Assembly: GCF_006483455.1 (NCBI RefSeq)
Contig: NZ_PPPU01000015.1
Span: forward strand, 1 to 60,962
Source: Methylomonas koyamae
GTDB taxonomy: Bacteria; Pseudomonadota; Gammaproteobacteria; Methylococcales; Methylomonadaceae
Direction of reading: 5' to 3'
Length of the DNA: 60,962 nucleotides
In this document: piece after piece, positions 1 through 7,729 of the stretch
How the letters are laid out: each line of letters starts with the position of its first letter
Numbering within the stretch: position 1 is the first letter of the stretch
The notes under the pieces: generated by a model
The model's input: only the letters and a program-made list of their open reading frames with translations
What the model was told of the DNA's origin: nothing
Database searches by the model: none
Program-made: the position numbers and the translations under genes

Positions 1-52
1 GGTTTAAGACGGTATCTACATGTTGGATTTTCTTTGCTTTCTGACAGATTTT

Positions 53-86
53 CGTAGGGTGGGCACGTGCTTTTTGTGCCCACGCG
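53..86. repeat. REP-like hairpin R1
   Basis: Short palindromic repeat of the CGTAGGGTGGGCAC...GTGCCCACGCG type with a T-rich loop. It sits just past the ureA stop codon. The same element recurs at 419, 7107, 11018, 14452 and 15082, and the last two copies frame a RAYT transposase that probably belongs to this REP family. Confidence 0.9.
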
Positions 87-90
87 ATGA

Positions 91-393
91 CTATACAATT
101 GGGTCATGCACTGTTACCAATTTGGTGCCATCCGGAAACGTCGCCTCCACCTGTACGTCGGGAATCATTTCCGCCACGCCGTCCATCACGTCGTTGCGGG
201 TCAATAAGGTTCGCCCGTAACTCATGAGTTCGGCGACGCTCTGGCCGTCGCGGGCACCTTCCATGATCGCGGCGGAGATATAGGCCACGGCTTCCGGGTA
301 GTTGAGTTTCAAGCCTCTGGCTTTGCGGCGCTCGGCGAGGAGGGCGGCAGTGAAGAGGAGTAGTTTGTCTTTTTCTCTGGGGGTTAATTGCAT
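91..393 (-). CDS. ureA: Urease subunit gamma (UreA)
   Basis: Smallest structural subunit of nickel urease, which hydrolyses urea to ammonia and carbamate in the cytoplasm. The 100-residue product matches the usual length of a free-standing gamma subunit and begins [20 protein letters not shown], the familiar UreA N-terminus. It keeps the [12 protein letters not shown] and [18 protein letters not shown] segments. I chose the ATG at 391-393 rather than an upstream in-frame start because the family begins there. The gene reads leftward, so ureB and ureC probably lie beyond the left edge. It is separated from ureD (2850-3701) by a toxin-antitoxin pair and a repeat-bounded insertion, which is unusual for a urease operon. 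REP hairpins lie on both sides. Confidence 0.95.
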   Translation of the reverse strand: MQLTPREKDKLLLFTAALLAERRKARGLKLNYPEAVAYISAAIMEGARDGQSVAELMSYGRTLLTRNDVMDGVAEMIPDVQVEATFPDGTKLVTVHDPIV

Positions 394-418
394 AGTCGTT
401 TCGTTAATGTGACGTTTT

Positions 419-451
419 CGTAGGGTGGGCACGCTTTATCGTGCCCACGCG
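419..451. repeat. REP-like hairpin R2
   Basis: Second copy of the CGTAGGGTGGGCAC/GTGCCCACGCG hairpin, in the same orientation as R1. It lies directly upstream of ureA and so separates it from any promoter further up, including the old link to ureD. Confidence 0.9.
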
Positions 452-484
452 TGTTTCCAATTTGCAGTAGCCAACCGTCGGCGT

Positions 485-511
485 TAAGCTATCGTACACT
501 TTTTCGTACAA
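485..511 (+). promoter_or_regulatory. Candidate yefM-yoeB promoter/operator
   Basis: Two direct repeats of TCGTACA (492-498 and 504-510) are one helical turn apart, just ahead of the AGGAG ribosome site of the antitoxin. They overlap a weak -10-like TAAGCT (485-490), with a poor TTGCAG 17 bp upstream. E. coli YefM binds TGTACA-core palindromes, so autoregulation here is plausible. The match is partial and the assignment is inference. Confidence 0.4.
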
Positions 512-522
512 CAGGAGCATCA

Positions 523-774
523 ATGGACGCCATCAGTTACAGCGCCGCTCGTGCCAATTTGGCTAAAACCATGGACAAGGTTTGCGCCGACCATGCCCCG
601 ATCATCATCACCCGCAAAAGCGAATCCCCGGTGGTAATGCTGTCTCTGGAAGACTACCAAGCCATGGAGGAAACCGCCTATCTATTACGCTCGCCAGCCA
701 ACGCCCGCCGCTTGCTGGAATCCATCGCCGAGCTGGAATCCGGCCAAGGCACGGAGCGCGAATTAATCGAGTGA
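523..774 (+). CDS. yefM: YefM/Phd-family antitoxin
   Basis: Labile antitoxin that would neutralise the YoeB toxin encoded next and autorepress the pair. The 83-residue product starts [20 protein letters not shown], a YefM-type DNA-binding N-terminus. It continues through the [20 protein letters not shown] strand typical of Phd/YefM and ends in an acidic helix expected to wrap the toxin. The ATG at 523 is preceded by ACAGGAG at good spacing; upstream in-frame codons lack this. The stop overlaps the toxin GTG start by 4 bp, implying translational coupling. The pair lies between ureA and ureD, in the opposite direction to both, which suggests later insertion. Confidence 0.93.
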   Translation: MDAISYSAARANLAKTMDKVCADHAPIIITRKSESPVVMLSLEDYQAMEETAYLLRSPANARRLLESIAELESGQGTERELIE

Positions 775-1031
775 AAATCACCTTTTCCTCCGATGCCTGG
801 AACAGCTATCTGTACTGGCAAGCCACCGACCAGGCCATTCTTAAACGTATCAACCAACTGATCAAGGAAATCCAGCGCCAGCCCTTCGAGGGCATCGGTA
901 AGCCGGAACCTTTGAAACACGGCTTGTCCGGCTATTGGTCGCGGCGGATCAACGATGAGCATCGGACTGTCTATAAAGTTGCCGGGGATACATTGTTGAT
1001 TGCGCAGTTGCGGTTTCATTATGAATATTGA
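771..1031 (+). CDS. yoeB: YoeB-family mRNA interferase toxin
   Basis: Ribosome-dependent mRNA endonuclease of the RelE superfamily. Starting from the GTG at 771, which overlaps the antitoxin stop by 4 bp, the protein is 86 residues. The catalytic positions known for E. coli YoeB fall at the same numbers: Glu46 (GKPEPLK), Arg65 (DEHRTVY), His83 and Tyr84 (RFHYEY C-terminus). The internal [13 protein letters not shown] motif is diagnostic. All active-site residues are present, so the toxin looks intact. A longer upstream start in this frame would run inside the antitoxin gene and is rejected. Hairpin-array repeat A begins 10 bp after the stop. Confidence 0.95.
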   Translation: MKITFSSDAWNSYLYWQATDQAILKRINQLIKEIQRQPFEGIGKPEPLKHGLSGYWSRRINDEHRTVYKVAGDTLLIAQLRFHYEY

Positions 1032-1040
1032 GTTTGTTTT

Positions 1041-1291
1041 GTGTCGCTATCTCGACGGGTTTATTTAATGTCGGTTCGCGGACCGACAACCGCGATACTT
1101 TTCTTTGCTTGTCCAAAGAAAAGTATCCAAAAGAAACGACACCCCATGCCGCTTGTATCCTGCGCTCCGAAGGGTTTGAACGGGGTTTTCGGAAGGGCTA
1201 TCCATAGCCCTCCGAAAACGAGCGGCATCCCTGCCGCTCCCCTGCGGGCTGATCCGTCCAAACCCTCCGGTGCTCGGCGCGGCATCAGGGG
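1041..1291 (+). repeat. Hairpin-array repeat, copy A
   Basis: A 251-bp element starting GTGTCGCTATCTCGACG and ending CTCGGCGCGGCATC. It is a string of hairpins: a terminal one, GTCGG...CCGAC, a 10-bp ACTTTTCTTT/AAAGAAAAGT stem, a long stem with GGGTTTG/CAAACCC arms enclosing GTTTTCGGAAGGGCTAT/ATAGCCCTCCGAAAAC, and GAGCGGCA/TGCCGCTC followed by CCCTGCGGG. Five more copies (B-F) lie in the window. It pairs with inverted copy B. Confidence 0.9.
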
Positions 1292-1394
1292 GAGAAAAAC
1301 CATTCTGGAATTTAAAGTTTTAAAACAAACCCTGCATAGCCCATTACGCTGTGATAATGGGACCTACGCGGGTTACGATTCTAACTTGCGGACT

Positions 1395-2393
1395 TCAATG
1401 AAAATTACTACACCAACAATTTGTATCAGTAGCAGTTCCGGTTGAACAAGAAACATATTGACCAATTTGGGGGCCCTTAGCAATCTGTGCTCCTACGCAT
1501 GTTCCTGTGGCTCCCCATTGGCTGCCAGCGCAGAAAAGCTCGCAAGATACAGAACCATTGTTACCGCCTTTAGCAAAAATTTGTCCATCTAAGGTGCGAA
1601 TATTTTGCACTTTTTGAGACAAAACCTGGATGTCTGAGATGCTTCTATTAACTTTCGTATCAATGGCAGAGAGCGAATTTATTATCGAATCAACAGTGCC
1701 TATTGGAATCCCATCTCTTGTGTAACCCTGCCAAGGTAATGTAAGTGGTTGGCTAGATGCGTCATCTTTTCTAACTACACTTACATAGCCTTTTTTCGAC
1801 TGATCGGTTCTTGAACATTCAAGAACTGCAGTAGACCCTGAAACCATTTTAAGTGATTTGTCTGAATTTCCATCCCAGGTACATGTAATACCGTTCGATG
1901 TTGAATAAATTAAAGTAGTACTTGAGGCGTGTGTGTTTTGCGATGTAAAAGCAACAGACATGGAGAACTGATCAGGCAAAATACTCGCCAAATTCACGTT
2001 AAACTTTAAATCCTGTTGGGTCATTTTGAGGCATTGTTCATAGGCTCCATAAGCATTGGGGGAAATCGATTCAATGTATTGTCGGTAAACATCCTTTCGA
2101 GCTGAATAGTTATTGGAAGCAGAACAGTACTTGCTTGCTACCTCGTCTACTGATGCATTTGAATTACCATAACTTGCCGAAAGAAATTTATAACTTGCTC
2201 CAAAATTTGTATTTGAAGAGTGACCAGACGAACGTGCATACTCGTTGCAAAAATTAGCTGCATGCTGATCAACTGAATCTTTGTCAGAGACTGTTGTTGT
2301 GACAATTTTAGATAGTGCAATAACAGTTTCACATTCTTGCGCGTAAACAATATTTGCAATTGAAAATAAAGCAAGTAAACCAAAAGTTTTCAT
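1395..2393 (-). CDS. Secreted Cys-rich protein of unknown function
   Basis: I do not recognise the family. The 332-residue product begins with a clear signal peptide (MKTFGLLALFSIANIVYA, cleavage likely before QE), so it is exported. The middle is rich in Ser, Thr and Asn. Residues about 245-270 (IINSLSAIDTKVNRSISDIQ) may form a short coiled coil, and the last 50 residues contain at least six cysteines (SCELFC, GTCVG, YVSCS, NCWC), suggesting a disulphide-bonded tail. A strong AAAGGAG ribosome site precedes the ATG at 2393. The gene is much more AT-rich than its neighbours and lies exactly between inverted repeats A and B, so it looks like acquired cargo. Confidence 0.75.
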   Translation of the reverse strand: MKTFGLLALFSIANIVYAQECETVIALSKIVTTTVSDKDSVDQHAANFCNEYARSSGHSSNTNFGASYKFLSASYGNSNASVDEVASKYCSASNNYSARKDVYRQYIESISPNAYGAYEQCLKMTQQDLKFNVNLASILPDQFSMSVAFTSQNTHASSTTLIYSTSNGITCTWDGNSDKSLKMVSGSTAVLECSRTDQSKKGYVSVVRKDDASSQPLTLPWQGYTRDGIPIGTVDSIINSLSAIDTKVNRSISDIQVLSQKVQNIRTLDGQIFAKGGNNGSVSCELFCAGSQWGATGTCVGAQIAKGPQIGQYVSCSTGTATDTNCWCSNFH

Positions 2394-2430
2394 TATTAAC
2401 TCCTTTTGAAATGGAATGGCTGAACAAATT

Positions 2431-2460
2431 GAAGCACATCGTTCGCGACAGATGTGCTTC
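2431..2460. repeat. Hairpin upstream of cargo gene
   Basis: Perfect 10-bp inverted repeat GAAGCACATC/GATGTGCTTC with a 10-base loop, about 37 bp upstream of the secreted-protein start at 2393. A diverged version of the same hairpin is at 13861-13890, ahead of the AT-rich membrane-protein gene in the third repeat-bounded segment. Confidence 0.75.
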
Positions 2461-2527
2461 CTATGTTAAACGCTATGTTCAGACTTATAAAATCTCCAGA
2501 TTATTATTGTTTCCACGAAGGCTTAAT

Positions 2528-2779
2528 CCCCTGATGCCGCGCCGAGCACCGAAGGGTTTGTGCGGATCAGCCCGCAGGGGAGCGGCAGGGATGCCGCTCG
2601 TTTTCGGAGGGCTATGGATAGCCCTTCCGAAAACCCCGTTCAAACCCTTCGGAGCGCAGGATACAAGCGGCATGGGGTGGCTTTTTCTTTGGATACTTTC
2701 TTTTGGCCAAGCAAAAGAAAGTATCTCGGCTGTCGGGCCGAGACCCGACATTAAAATAAAGCCGTCGCAATAGCGACAC
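2528..2779 (-). repeat. Hairpin-array repeat, copy B
   Basis: A 252-bp inverted copy of element A, with the GTGTCGC end facing right, so A and B bracket 1.2 kb with outward-facing identical ends. It shares the GGGTTTG arm with A. Its terminal hairpin loop reads TATT instead of TATC. Confidence 0.9.
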
Positions 2780-2791
2780 CGAATGCTCAAT

Positions 2792-2824
2792 CCGTTCATG
2801 GTCCGACAAGCTCACCACGAACGG
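2792..2824. repeat. Second-type REP palindrome
   Basis: CCGTTCATGG...CCACGAACGG, an imperfect palindrome of the widespread GTTCGTGGTGAGCTTGTCG class, between repeat B and the ureD stop. Related sequence is found inside the urtB reading frame (9369-9418) and at 13400-13420. Confidence 0.6.
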
Positions 2825-2849
2825 CTTAACCGGCATACCACCAAAACTA

Positions 2850-3701
2850 TTAGGTCGCCCAAATCCTAGGCGCACAAACCGCCTTACCAACAACATCCCC
2901 CCTCACCAATCCCCAAACAGCTTCAAAAAACGATTTCAACAAATCCGCCCTAAGATCCAAGCCCCGACAAATCAACAAACCCTCAATTGAAGTCACCCCG
3001 CGATTAGCCTCATCCCCAATCAATTTCTGTACCGCCGCCAACTGCAAAGCCGAAGCGGGATAAACAAACATCGTCCCGCAGGCCGAATGCCCGAACAAAC
3101 CCCAGCGGGCCTGAAACGCTTCGGCATCCAGGCGCAAGCGTTCCAGGTAAAACAAACGCCCGGCGCGGCTGATGCGCCAATTCAAGGTTGCGGCGCCGTT
3201 GGCAAAGCCTTCGCCGGCAGCCGGGCGGCCTAGAGCCAAGATTTCCCAGCCGATGAAGCGGGCGTGATCGGCCAACTCGATATGCATGCTCGAATTTAAG
3301 CGCGCGCCTTCGTAAACGATGGTTTCCTGTGGCAACCATTCCAGGCTGGCGTGTTCTGAAACCTTGAGATTGACGGTTTGCCGGGCTTCGCCGCCTTCGC
3401 TGCGGTAAAACTTGCCGGCGGCGGGCGTGGTGATGAGTGCTTGGGCTGTGGTGTCGACAGCGGCAGTAATGCTCAGCTTATCGCCTGCCACTACGCCGCC
3501 GGGCGGATGCAGCAGATAGACGTGGCAGACTCCGCCTTCCGGATAGAAGGGCCGCTGCACGGTCAATGGCCCATGGTGCTCGCTGCTAGCCAAGACGGTT
3601 TTGTCGCCGCGTTGGCTAAAGCCCAGCCTTAACTCGGCCTCCCATGCTGCTGGCTCTGAGGTGGCAACGGGAACGGATGAAGCGGCGAGGTTTGCGGGCA
3701 T
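2850..3701 (-). CDS. ureD: Urease accessory protein UreD
   Basis: Urease chaperone that binds apo-urease and, with UreF and UreG, directs nickel into the active site. The 283-residue product has the UreD hallmarks: GFSQRGDKTVLA near the N-terminus, VQRPFYPEG, the HVYLLHPPGGVVAGDKL block, ALITTPAAGKFYRS, and ASLEWLPQETIVYEGA. Length fits the family. The ATG at 3701 follows the neighbouring small membrane-protein stop by 18 bp, consistent with transcription from the urt side. In related urea loci ureD runs straight into ureABC; here about 2.4 kb of inserted DNA separates it from ureA, so the urease structural genes may need their own promoter. Confidence 0.93.
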   Translation of the reverse strand: MPANLAASSVPVATSEPAAWEAELRLGFSQRGDKTVLASSEHHGPLTVQRPFYPEGGVCHVYLLHPPGGVVAGDKLSITAAVDTTAQALITTPAAGKFYRSEGGEARQTVNLKVSEHASLEWLPQETIVYEGARLNSSMHIELADHARFIGWEILALGRPAAGEGFANGAATLNWRISRAGRLFYLERLRLDAEAFQARWGLFGHSACGTMFVYPASALQLAAVQKLIGDEANRGVTSIEGLLICRGLDLRADLLKSFFEAVWGLVRGDVVGKAVCAPRIWAT

Positions 3702-3719
3702 GGATGAGCGGTGGCGTTA

Positions 3720-4022
3720 TCAGTTTTTGGATTTCGGCGTGATCGCCGATTTTTCCGACAACAGTGGTGGCTCAGACTTTTGAGCGTGCCGTTGCCGGGC
3801 GATGTGCAATATAACCGGGCCGAACACGAATCCCAAAATTAATACACTGATCAATAATGCCGGCAGATCGGGGATTTCGAAAAAGGGATGCAGGATGGCT
3901 TGGGTTAACTGTATCAGGTTGCCGCCTGCCATCACGGCTTCGTAACTGCCATGCGCCTCGCTCCGCATCGACCAAACCAATAACAATGCCCCGACCGCCA
4001 GCCAATATTGTTCGGATTTCAT
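3720..4022 (-). CDS. Small membrane protein of the urea cluster
   Basis: A 100-residue protein that I cannot assign to a named family. It has an N-terminal hydrophobic segment ending SEAHGSYEA (about 5-23), which could be a cleaved signal peptide. A second hydrophobic stretch (LPALLISVLILGFVFGPVIL, about 53-72) is a likely membrane helix, and the tail is basic and Lys/Ser-rich. It sits between urtE and ureD on the same strand with short gaps, so it is probably co-transcribed with them. It may help urea or nickel uptake or be incidental; neither can be decided from sequence. Confidence 0.7.
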   Translation of the reverse strand: MKSEQYWLAVGALLLVWSMRSEAHGSYEAVMAGGNLIQLTQAILHPFFEIPDLPALLISVLILGFVFGPVILHIARQRHAQKSEPPLLSEKSAITPKSKN

Positions 4023-4079
4023 GCCTATTTCTCCGTGATCCCGCTGTGAGTTTGAATGATGGCCGATGCCCGTTTTTGC

Positions 4080-4108
4080 CCAAGCCCCTTTTTTGAAAAG
4101 GGGCTTGG
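4080..4108. terminator. Intercistronic hairpin after urtE
   Basis: A perfect 13-bp stem, CCAAGCCCCTTTT/AAAAGGGGCTTGG, with a 3-base loop lies 5 bp after the urtE stop. There is no T-run after it on the minus strand, so it may set mRNA 3' ends or stability between urtE and the next gene rather than terminate fully. Confidence 0.55.
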
Positions 4109-4113
4109 TTGGG

Positions 4114-4890
4114 TCACACCGTCAAATATCGCTTCACCATATCGTCCGCCAATTCGTCCATCGCCCCGACCGCCACATGCCGGCCGCGGTCCATGATGCA
4201 GAATTGATTGGCCACCTTGCGGGCGAAGGGCAGTTTTTGCTCGACCAACAACACCGTCACGCCAAGCTCCTTGTGGATACGGTCGATGGCTTGGTGGATT
4301 TCGCCGGTTTCCGGTTTGGGCATTGGGGTGGCAATACCGCGCGATTTGTTCAGGCGAATGATCACATCGCCGATTTCGCTGACAATATTGGGCTGAATGC
4401 CTTCGGTGGGTTCGTCCAAAATCAGCAGGCGCGGGTTTATTACCAGCGCGCGGCCAATCGCCAATTGCTGTTGCTGGCCGCCGGACAGGTCGCCGCCCCG
4501 GCGCTTCAGCATTTGTTTTAGTACTGGAAAAATCTCGAAAATACTGTCCGGGACTTTTTTGATGCCGTGTTTGTTGGCGGCGCGCAGGCCGGTTTTCAGG
4601 TTTTCTTCTACGGTTAATAGCGGAAAGATTTCCCGGCCTTGCGGTACGTAACCGATGCCCATTTCCGCACGGGATTCGGCTTTGGCCTTGGCCAATTCCA
4701 CCCCGTCGAATTGAATGCTGCCGTCTGCCACTGGCAGCAAGCCCATGATGGCTTTGAGCAGTGTGGTTTTGCCGACGCCGTTGCGGCCCATCAGGCAGAC
4801 GCAGGAACCGGCGGGTACGCTCAAATCCAGGTCCCATAGGGTGTGGCTGGCGCCATAGTATTGTTGCAATGCGCTGATATTTAACATCAT
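4114..4890 (-). CDS. urtE: Urea ABC transporter ATPase UrtE
   Basis: Second ATPase of the high-affinity urea importer (LivF-like), on the cytoplasmic face of the UrtB/UrtC channel. The 258-residue product carries Walker A GRNGVGKTT (about 35-43), Q-loop YVPQG, signature LSGGQ (135-139) and Walker B LLILDEPTEGIQP (155-167). The ATG at 4890 overlaps the urtD stop by 4 bp (ATGA), so the two are translationally coupled; a longer upstream reading frame is out of context. Unusual: about 26 residues (roughly 183-208, GIATPMPKPETGEIHQAIDR and on) separate the Walker B helix from TVLLVEQKLPFAR. In most UrtE proteins I know these segments are nearly adjacent, so the product is longer than the usual 230 or so. 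Confidence 0.93.
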   Translation of the reverse strand: MMLNISALQQYYGASHTLWDLDLSVPAGSCVCLMGRNGVGKTTLLKAIMGLLPVADGSIQFDGVELAKAKAESRAEMGIGYVPQGREIFPLLTVEENLKTGLRAANKHGIKKVPDSIFEIFPVLKQMLKRRGGDLSGGQQQQLAIGRALVINPRLLILDEPTEGIQPNIVSEIGDVIIRLNKSRGIATPMPKPETGEIHQAIDRIHKELGVTVLLVEQKLPFARKVANQFCIMDRGRHVAVGAMDELADDMVKRYLTV

Positions 4891-5696
4891 CCCCCCAGGT
4901 AAACTTGGATCACGCGTGGATCGTTTTGGACTTCGTCCATGCTGCCTTCGGTCAGCACAGAGCCTTCGTGCAACACCGTGACTTTGCGGGCGATGCTGCG
5001 CACGAATTCCATGTCGTGCTCGACGACGACGATGGAATGTTTGCCTTGCAAGGACAGCAATAGTTCGGCGGTGCGTTCCACTTCTTGATGGGTCATGCCG
5101 GCGATGGGTTCGTCGACCAACATCACTTTTGGGTCCTGCATCAGCAGCATGCCGATTTCCAGCCATTGCTTCTGGCCGTGCGACAGGGCACCAGCCAGTT
5201 GCCGCTGTTGAGCGGGCAGGGCGATGGTTTGCAACACATCATGGATGCGGTCGCGCTGCTCGCTGTTGAGTTTGTGAAACAGCGTCGGCCAGGTGCGTTT
5301 GTCGGTTTTCAAGGCCAGTTCCAGGTTCTCGAACACGGTCAAGGCATCGAACACGCTGGGCTTTTGAAACTTGCGGCAGATACCGGCCTGGGCGATGGCT
5401 GGTTCGTCCAGTTCCAGCAAGTCGATGGTTTGGCCGAAGAACACTGAGCCGCTGTCGGGCTTGGTTTTGCCGGTGATGACGTCCATCAGCGTGGTCTTGC
5501 CGGCACCGTTAGGGCCGATCAGGCAGCGCAGTTCGCCGTCGTCGATGTACAACGACAGATGGTTCAGCGCGCGGAAGCCATCGAAACTGACGCTGACGTC
5601 TTCCATGTACAGAATCGGGCCGTGGCGGGCGTCGATTTCCCCGACCAGCGGCAAGCTGGCGCCGCCTTCGGTGGTGGTTGCAGCCGAGATCATCAT
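4887..5696 (-). CDS. urtD: Urea ABC transporter ATPase UrtD
   Basis: First ATPase of the urea importer (LivG-like). The 269-residue protein has Walker A GPNGAGKTT, a Q-loop in ICRKFQKPSVF, signature LSHGQKQWLEIG, Walker B VMLVDEPIAGMT and the H-switch VVVEHDMEFV. The LSHGQ signature and EPIAGMT are typical of UrtD rather than amino-acid LivG proteins. Two ATG codons in tandem begin the frame; the first overlaps the urtC stop by 4 bp. An N-terminal extension of about 25 residues precedes the ILYMEDVSVSFDGF core. It is coupled at both ends to urtC and urtE. Confidence 0.95.
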   Translation of the reverse strand: MMISAATTTEGGASLPLVGEIDARHGPILYMEDVSVSFDGFRALNHLSLYIDDGELRCLIGPNGAGKTTLMDVITGKTKPDSGSVFFGQTIDLLELDEPAIAQAGICRKFQKPSVFDALTVFENLELALKTDKRTWPTLFHKLNSEQRDRIHDVLQTIALPAQQRQLAGALSHGQKQWLEIGMLLMQDPKVMLVDEPIAGMTHQEVERTAELLLSLQGKHSIVVVEHDMEFVRSIARKVTVLHEGSVLTEGSMDEVQNDPRVIQVYLGG

Positions 5697-6811
5697 GCCG
5701 GTTGTCCTCCGGTAGCGTTAAGAGTGGGTTTGGGTTTAATCCGCCGGCGCAACAGGCCGACGATGCCGTCGGGCATCAACAGCGTGACCAAAATGAAGGC
5801 GCCGCCCAGGCAAAACAGCCAGGCATCCGGCATCAATCCGGTCAATACGGTTTTGGCGTAGTTGACCAGCACCGCGCCGATGATCGCGCCATATAAAGTG
5901 CCGCGACCGCCGACCGCCACCCAGATGACGATTTCCAGCGAGTTGAGCGGCGAGAATTCGCTGGGGTTGATGATGCCGACCTGCGGCACGTACAGCGCGC
6001 CGGCCAGCCCGGCCAGCATGGCCGCGAACACGAACACCCAGAGTTTGAACAATTCCACCCGGTAACCTAGAAAGCGCACCCGCGATTCTTGGTCGCGAAT
6101 GGCGGTGACGACCCGGCCCAATTTGCTATTCACGATCCAGCGACAGAGCAGCAGGGCACCGATCAGGCTCAGGCCGGTCATTAGTAACAATACCGAACGG
6201 ACGGCTTCGGATTGGATATTGAAGCCCAGGATGTCTTTGAAATCCGTCAGTCCATTATTGCCGCCGAAACCCATTTCGTTGCGGAAGAAAGCCAGTAACA
6301 GCGCGTAAGTCAACGCTTGGGTGATGATGGATAAGTAAACGCCGGTCACCCGCGACCGAAACGCCAGCCATCCGAACACGAAGGCCAGCAAACCTGGGGC
6401 GAGGAATACCATCAACATCGCAAATCCGAAATTCTCGAAGCCGTACCAATACCAAGGCAGTTCGGTCCAGTTCAGGAACACCATGAAGTCGGGTAGTTCG
6501 GCATTGCCGTAAACACCACGGGTACCGATCTGCCGCATCAAATACATGCCCATCGCGTAGCCGCCCAGCGCGAAGAATGCGCCTTGACCCAAGACCAGAA
6601 TGCCGGCGTATCCCCAGACCATATCGAGTGATAAGCCGAGGAGGGCGAAGGTGAGATATTTGCCGATCAGGGAGACTGAGTAGGCCGAAAAGTGAAGGGC
6701 CGAGTCTTCGGGGAAGATTAGGTTGCAGAGGGGGATTAGTAGTGTGACCGATGCTAACGCGGTTAGGACGGTGCTGTAGGTTTTGTCTTGAGTCAGATTG
6801 CTTATATTCAT
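5693..6811 (-). CDS. urtC: Urea ABC transporter permease UrtC
   Basis: Inner-membrane permease half of the urea importer (LivM-like). The 372-residue product has about ten hydrophobic helices and the recognisable segments LDMVWGYAGILVLGQGAFFALGG (residues about 55-80), SIITQALTYALLLAF, GGNNGLTDF and VAVGGRGTLYGAIIGA. Its stop overlaps the urtD start. Repeat C begins only 18 bp upstream of its ATG (6811), and about 0.9 kb of repeats separates it from urtB, so in this genome urtC-D-E must be read either through many hairpins or from a promoter inside the repeats. Confidence 0.95.
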   Translation of the reverse strand: MNISNLTQDKTYSTVLTALASVTLLIPLCNLIFPEDSALHFSAYSVSLIGKYLTFALLGLSLDMVWGYAGILVLGQGAFFALGGYAMGMYLMRQIGTRGVYGNAELPDFMVFLNWTELPWYWYGFENFGFAMLMVFLAPGLLAFVFGWLAFRSRVTGVYLSIITQALTYALLLAFFRNEMGFGGNNGLTDFKDILGFNIQSEAVRSVLLLMTGLSLIGALLLCRWIVNSKLGRVVTAIRDQESRVRFLGYRVELFKLWVFVFAAMLAGLAGALYVPQVGIINPSEFSPLNSLEIVIWVAVGGRGTLYGAIIGAVLVNYAKTVLTGLMPDAWLFCLGGAFILVTLLMPDGIVGLLRRRIKPKPTLNATGGQPA

Positions 6812-6828
6812 TTGACTACCGTTGTTTG

Positions 6829-7081
6829 GTGTCGCTATCGCGACGACTTAATTTTGATGTCGGTTCTCGGACCGACAGCCGAGACACTTTTCTTTGCTCC
6901 GCCAAAGAAAAGTGTCCAAAAGAAAGGCGGCCCGGATGCCGCTTATATCCTGCGCGCCGAAGTTTTTATCGAGGGTCGGCAGAAGGGGCTTCCCTGCCCC
7001 TCCGCCGCCGTGCGGCATCCCTGCCGCACCCCTTCAGGCTATTCTCGATAAAAACTTCGGTGCTCGGCGCGGCATACGGGG
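6829..7081 (+). repeat. Hairpin-array repeat, copy C
   Basis: A 253-bp copy with outer end GTGTCGCTATCGCGACG. Its long-stem arms (6957-6973 and 7044-7060) are 17-bp perfect complements, CCGAAGTTTTTATCGAG/CTCGATAAAAACTTCGG, unlike those of A or B, while the flanking consensus (CTTCGGTGCTCGGCGCGGCAT) is unchanged. It pairs with inverted copy D. Confidence 0.9.
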
Positions 7082-7106
7082 TTAAAACCATCAGCCGCCC
7101 AAATGT

Positions 7107-7177
7107 GCGTAGGGTGGGCAACTTTGCCCACCGTTGGCTGCTATTCCGCGTGGGCACTTAATCGTGCCCACCCTACG
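7107..7177. repeat. REP doublet R3 (BIME-like)
   Basis: Two REP hairpins in head-to-head orientation, GCGTAGGGTGGGCA at 7107 and TGCCCACCCTACG ending at 7177. They form a BIME-like pair in the middle of the C-D repeat pair, between urtB and urtC. Confidence 0.88.
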
Positions 7178-7240
7178 ACTGAGTCTCAAGCTAGTCGGAA
7201 AGGATGGGCCGACCACCTTAATTTTCGTGGCGGGGTTAGT

Positions 7241-7649
7241 CCCGTTATTTCGCCCCGAGCATCGCAGCTCTTGTGCCCCGTGGGTATTTGGCGAGATCAG
7301 CCCGCAGGGGAGCGGCAGGGATGCCGCTCGTTTTCGGAGGGGCTGGGAAGCCCCTTCCGAAAACCCTCGCCAAAAGCGACAAATTTGCCTGGAGCAAATT
7401 TGAACAGCCGATAGGCTGGCCCGCAGGGCGAAAACCATGGATGGTTTTCGTAAAAGCCAGGATTAAGGCGGAATGTCGGGTGGCCTTTTCTTTGGATACT
7501 TTCTTTTGGCCAAACAAAAGAAAGTATCTCGGTTGTCGGGCCGACAAATCGGCAGGATTGCCGATTTGCATGCATAGCACCCGCAGGGCGAAACACATGG
7601 ATGTGTTTCGTGAACCCGACTTCTAAACAACCCGTCGCGGTAGCGACAC
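7241..7649 (-). repeat. Hairpin-array repeat, copy D
   Basis: The longest copy, about 409 bp, with its GTGTCGC end facing right. It carries two extra modules at hairpin tips, each made of a small hairpin followed by CCCTGCGGG and another hairpin (about 7370-7460 and 7545-7615). About 300 bp are nearly identical to copy E in inverse orientation (about eleven differences by eye). Confidence 0.9.
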
Positions 7650-7689
7650 AACAAAAACCAAAGCCATCAAATAATCCAAAAGCCTTCGT

Positions 7690-7715
7690 GTTGGGTTACG
7701 CTTCGCTAACCCAAC
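7690..7715. repeat. Third-type REP hairpin
   Basis: GTTGGGTTA/TAACCCAAC, a 9-bp stem with loop CGCTTCGC, followed by CTACGC. It lies 15 bp beyond the urtB stop and may also act as a 3'-end hairpin for the urtA-urtB message. Confidence 0.7.
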
Positions 7716-7729
7716 CTACGCGAGTCACA

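Noticed and set aside
1041-1445. Open frames across hairpin-array copies (e.g. MPLVSCAPKGLNGVFGRAIH... on either strand)
   Set aside because: They follow the repeat, shift frame between copies, lack ribosome sites, and the copies conserve hairpins instead of a reading frame.
1041-2779. A-B segment as an ordinary insertion sequence
   Set aside because: The enclosed gene encodes a secreted protein and not a transposase; the 250-bp ends are far longer and more structured than usual IS ends.
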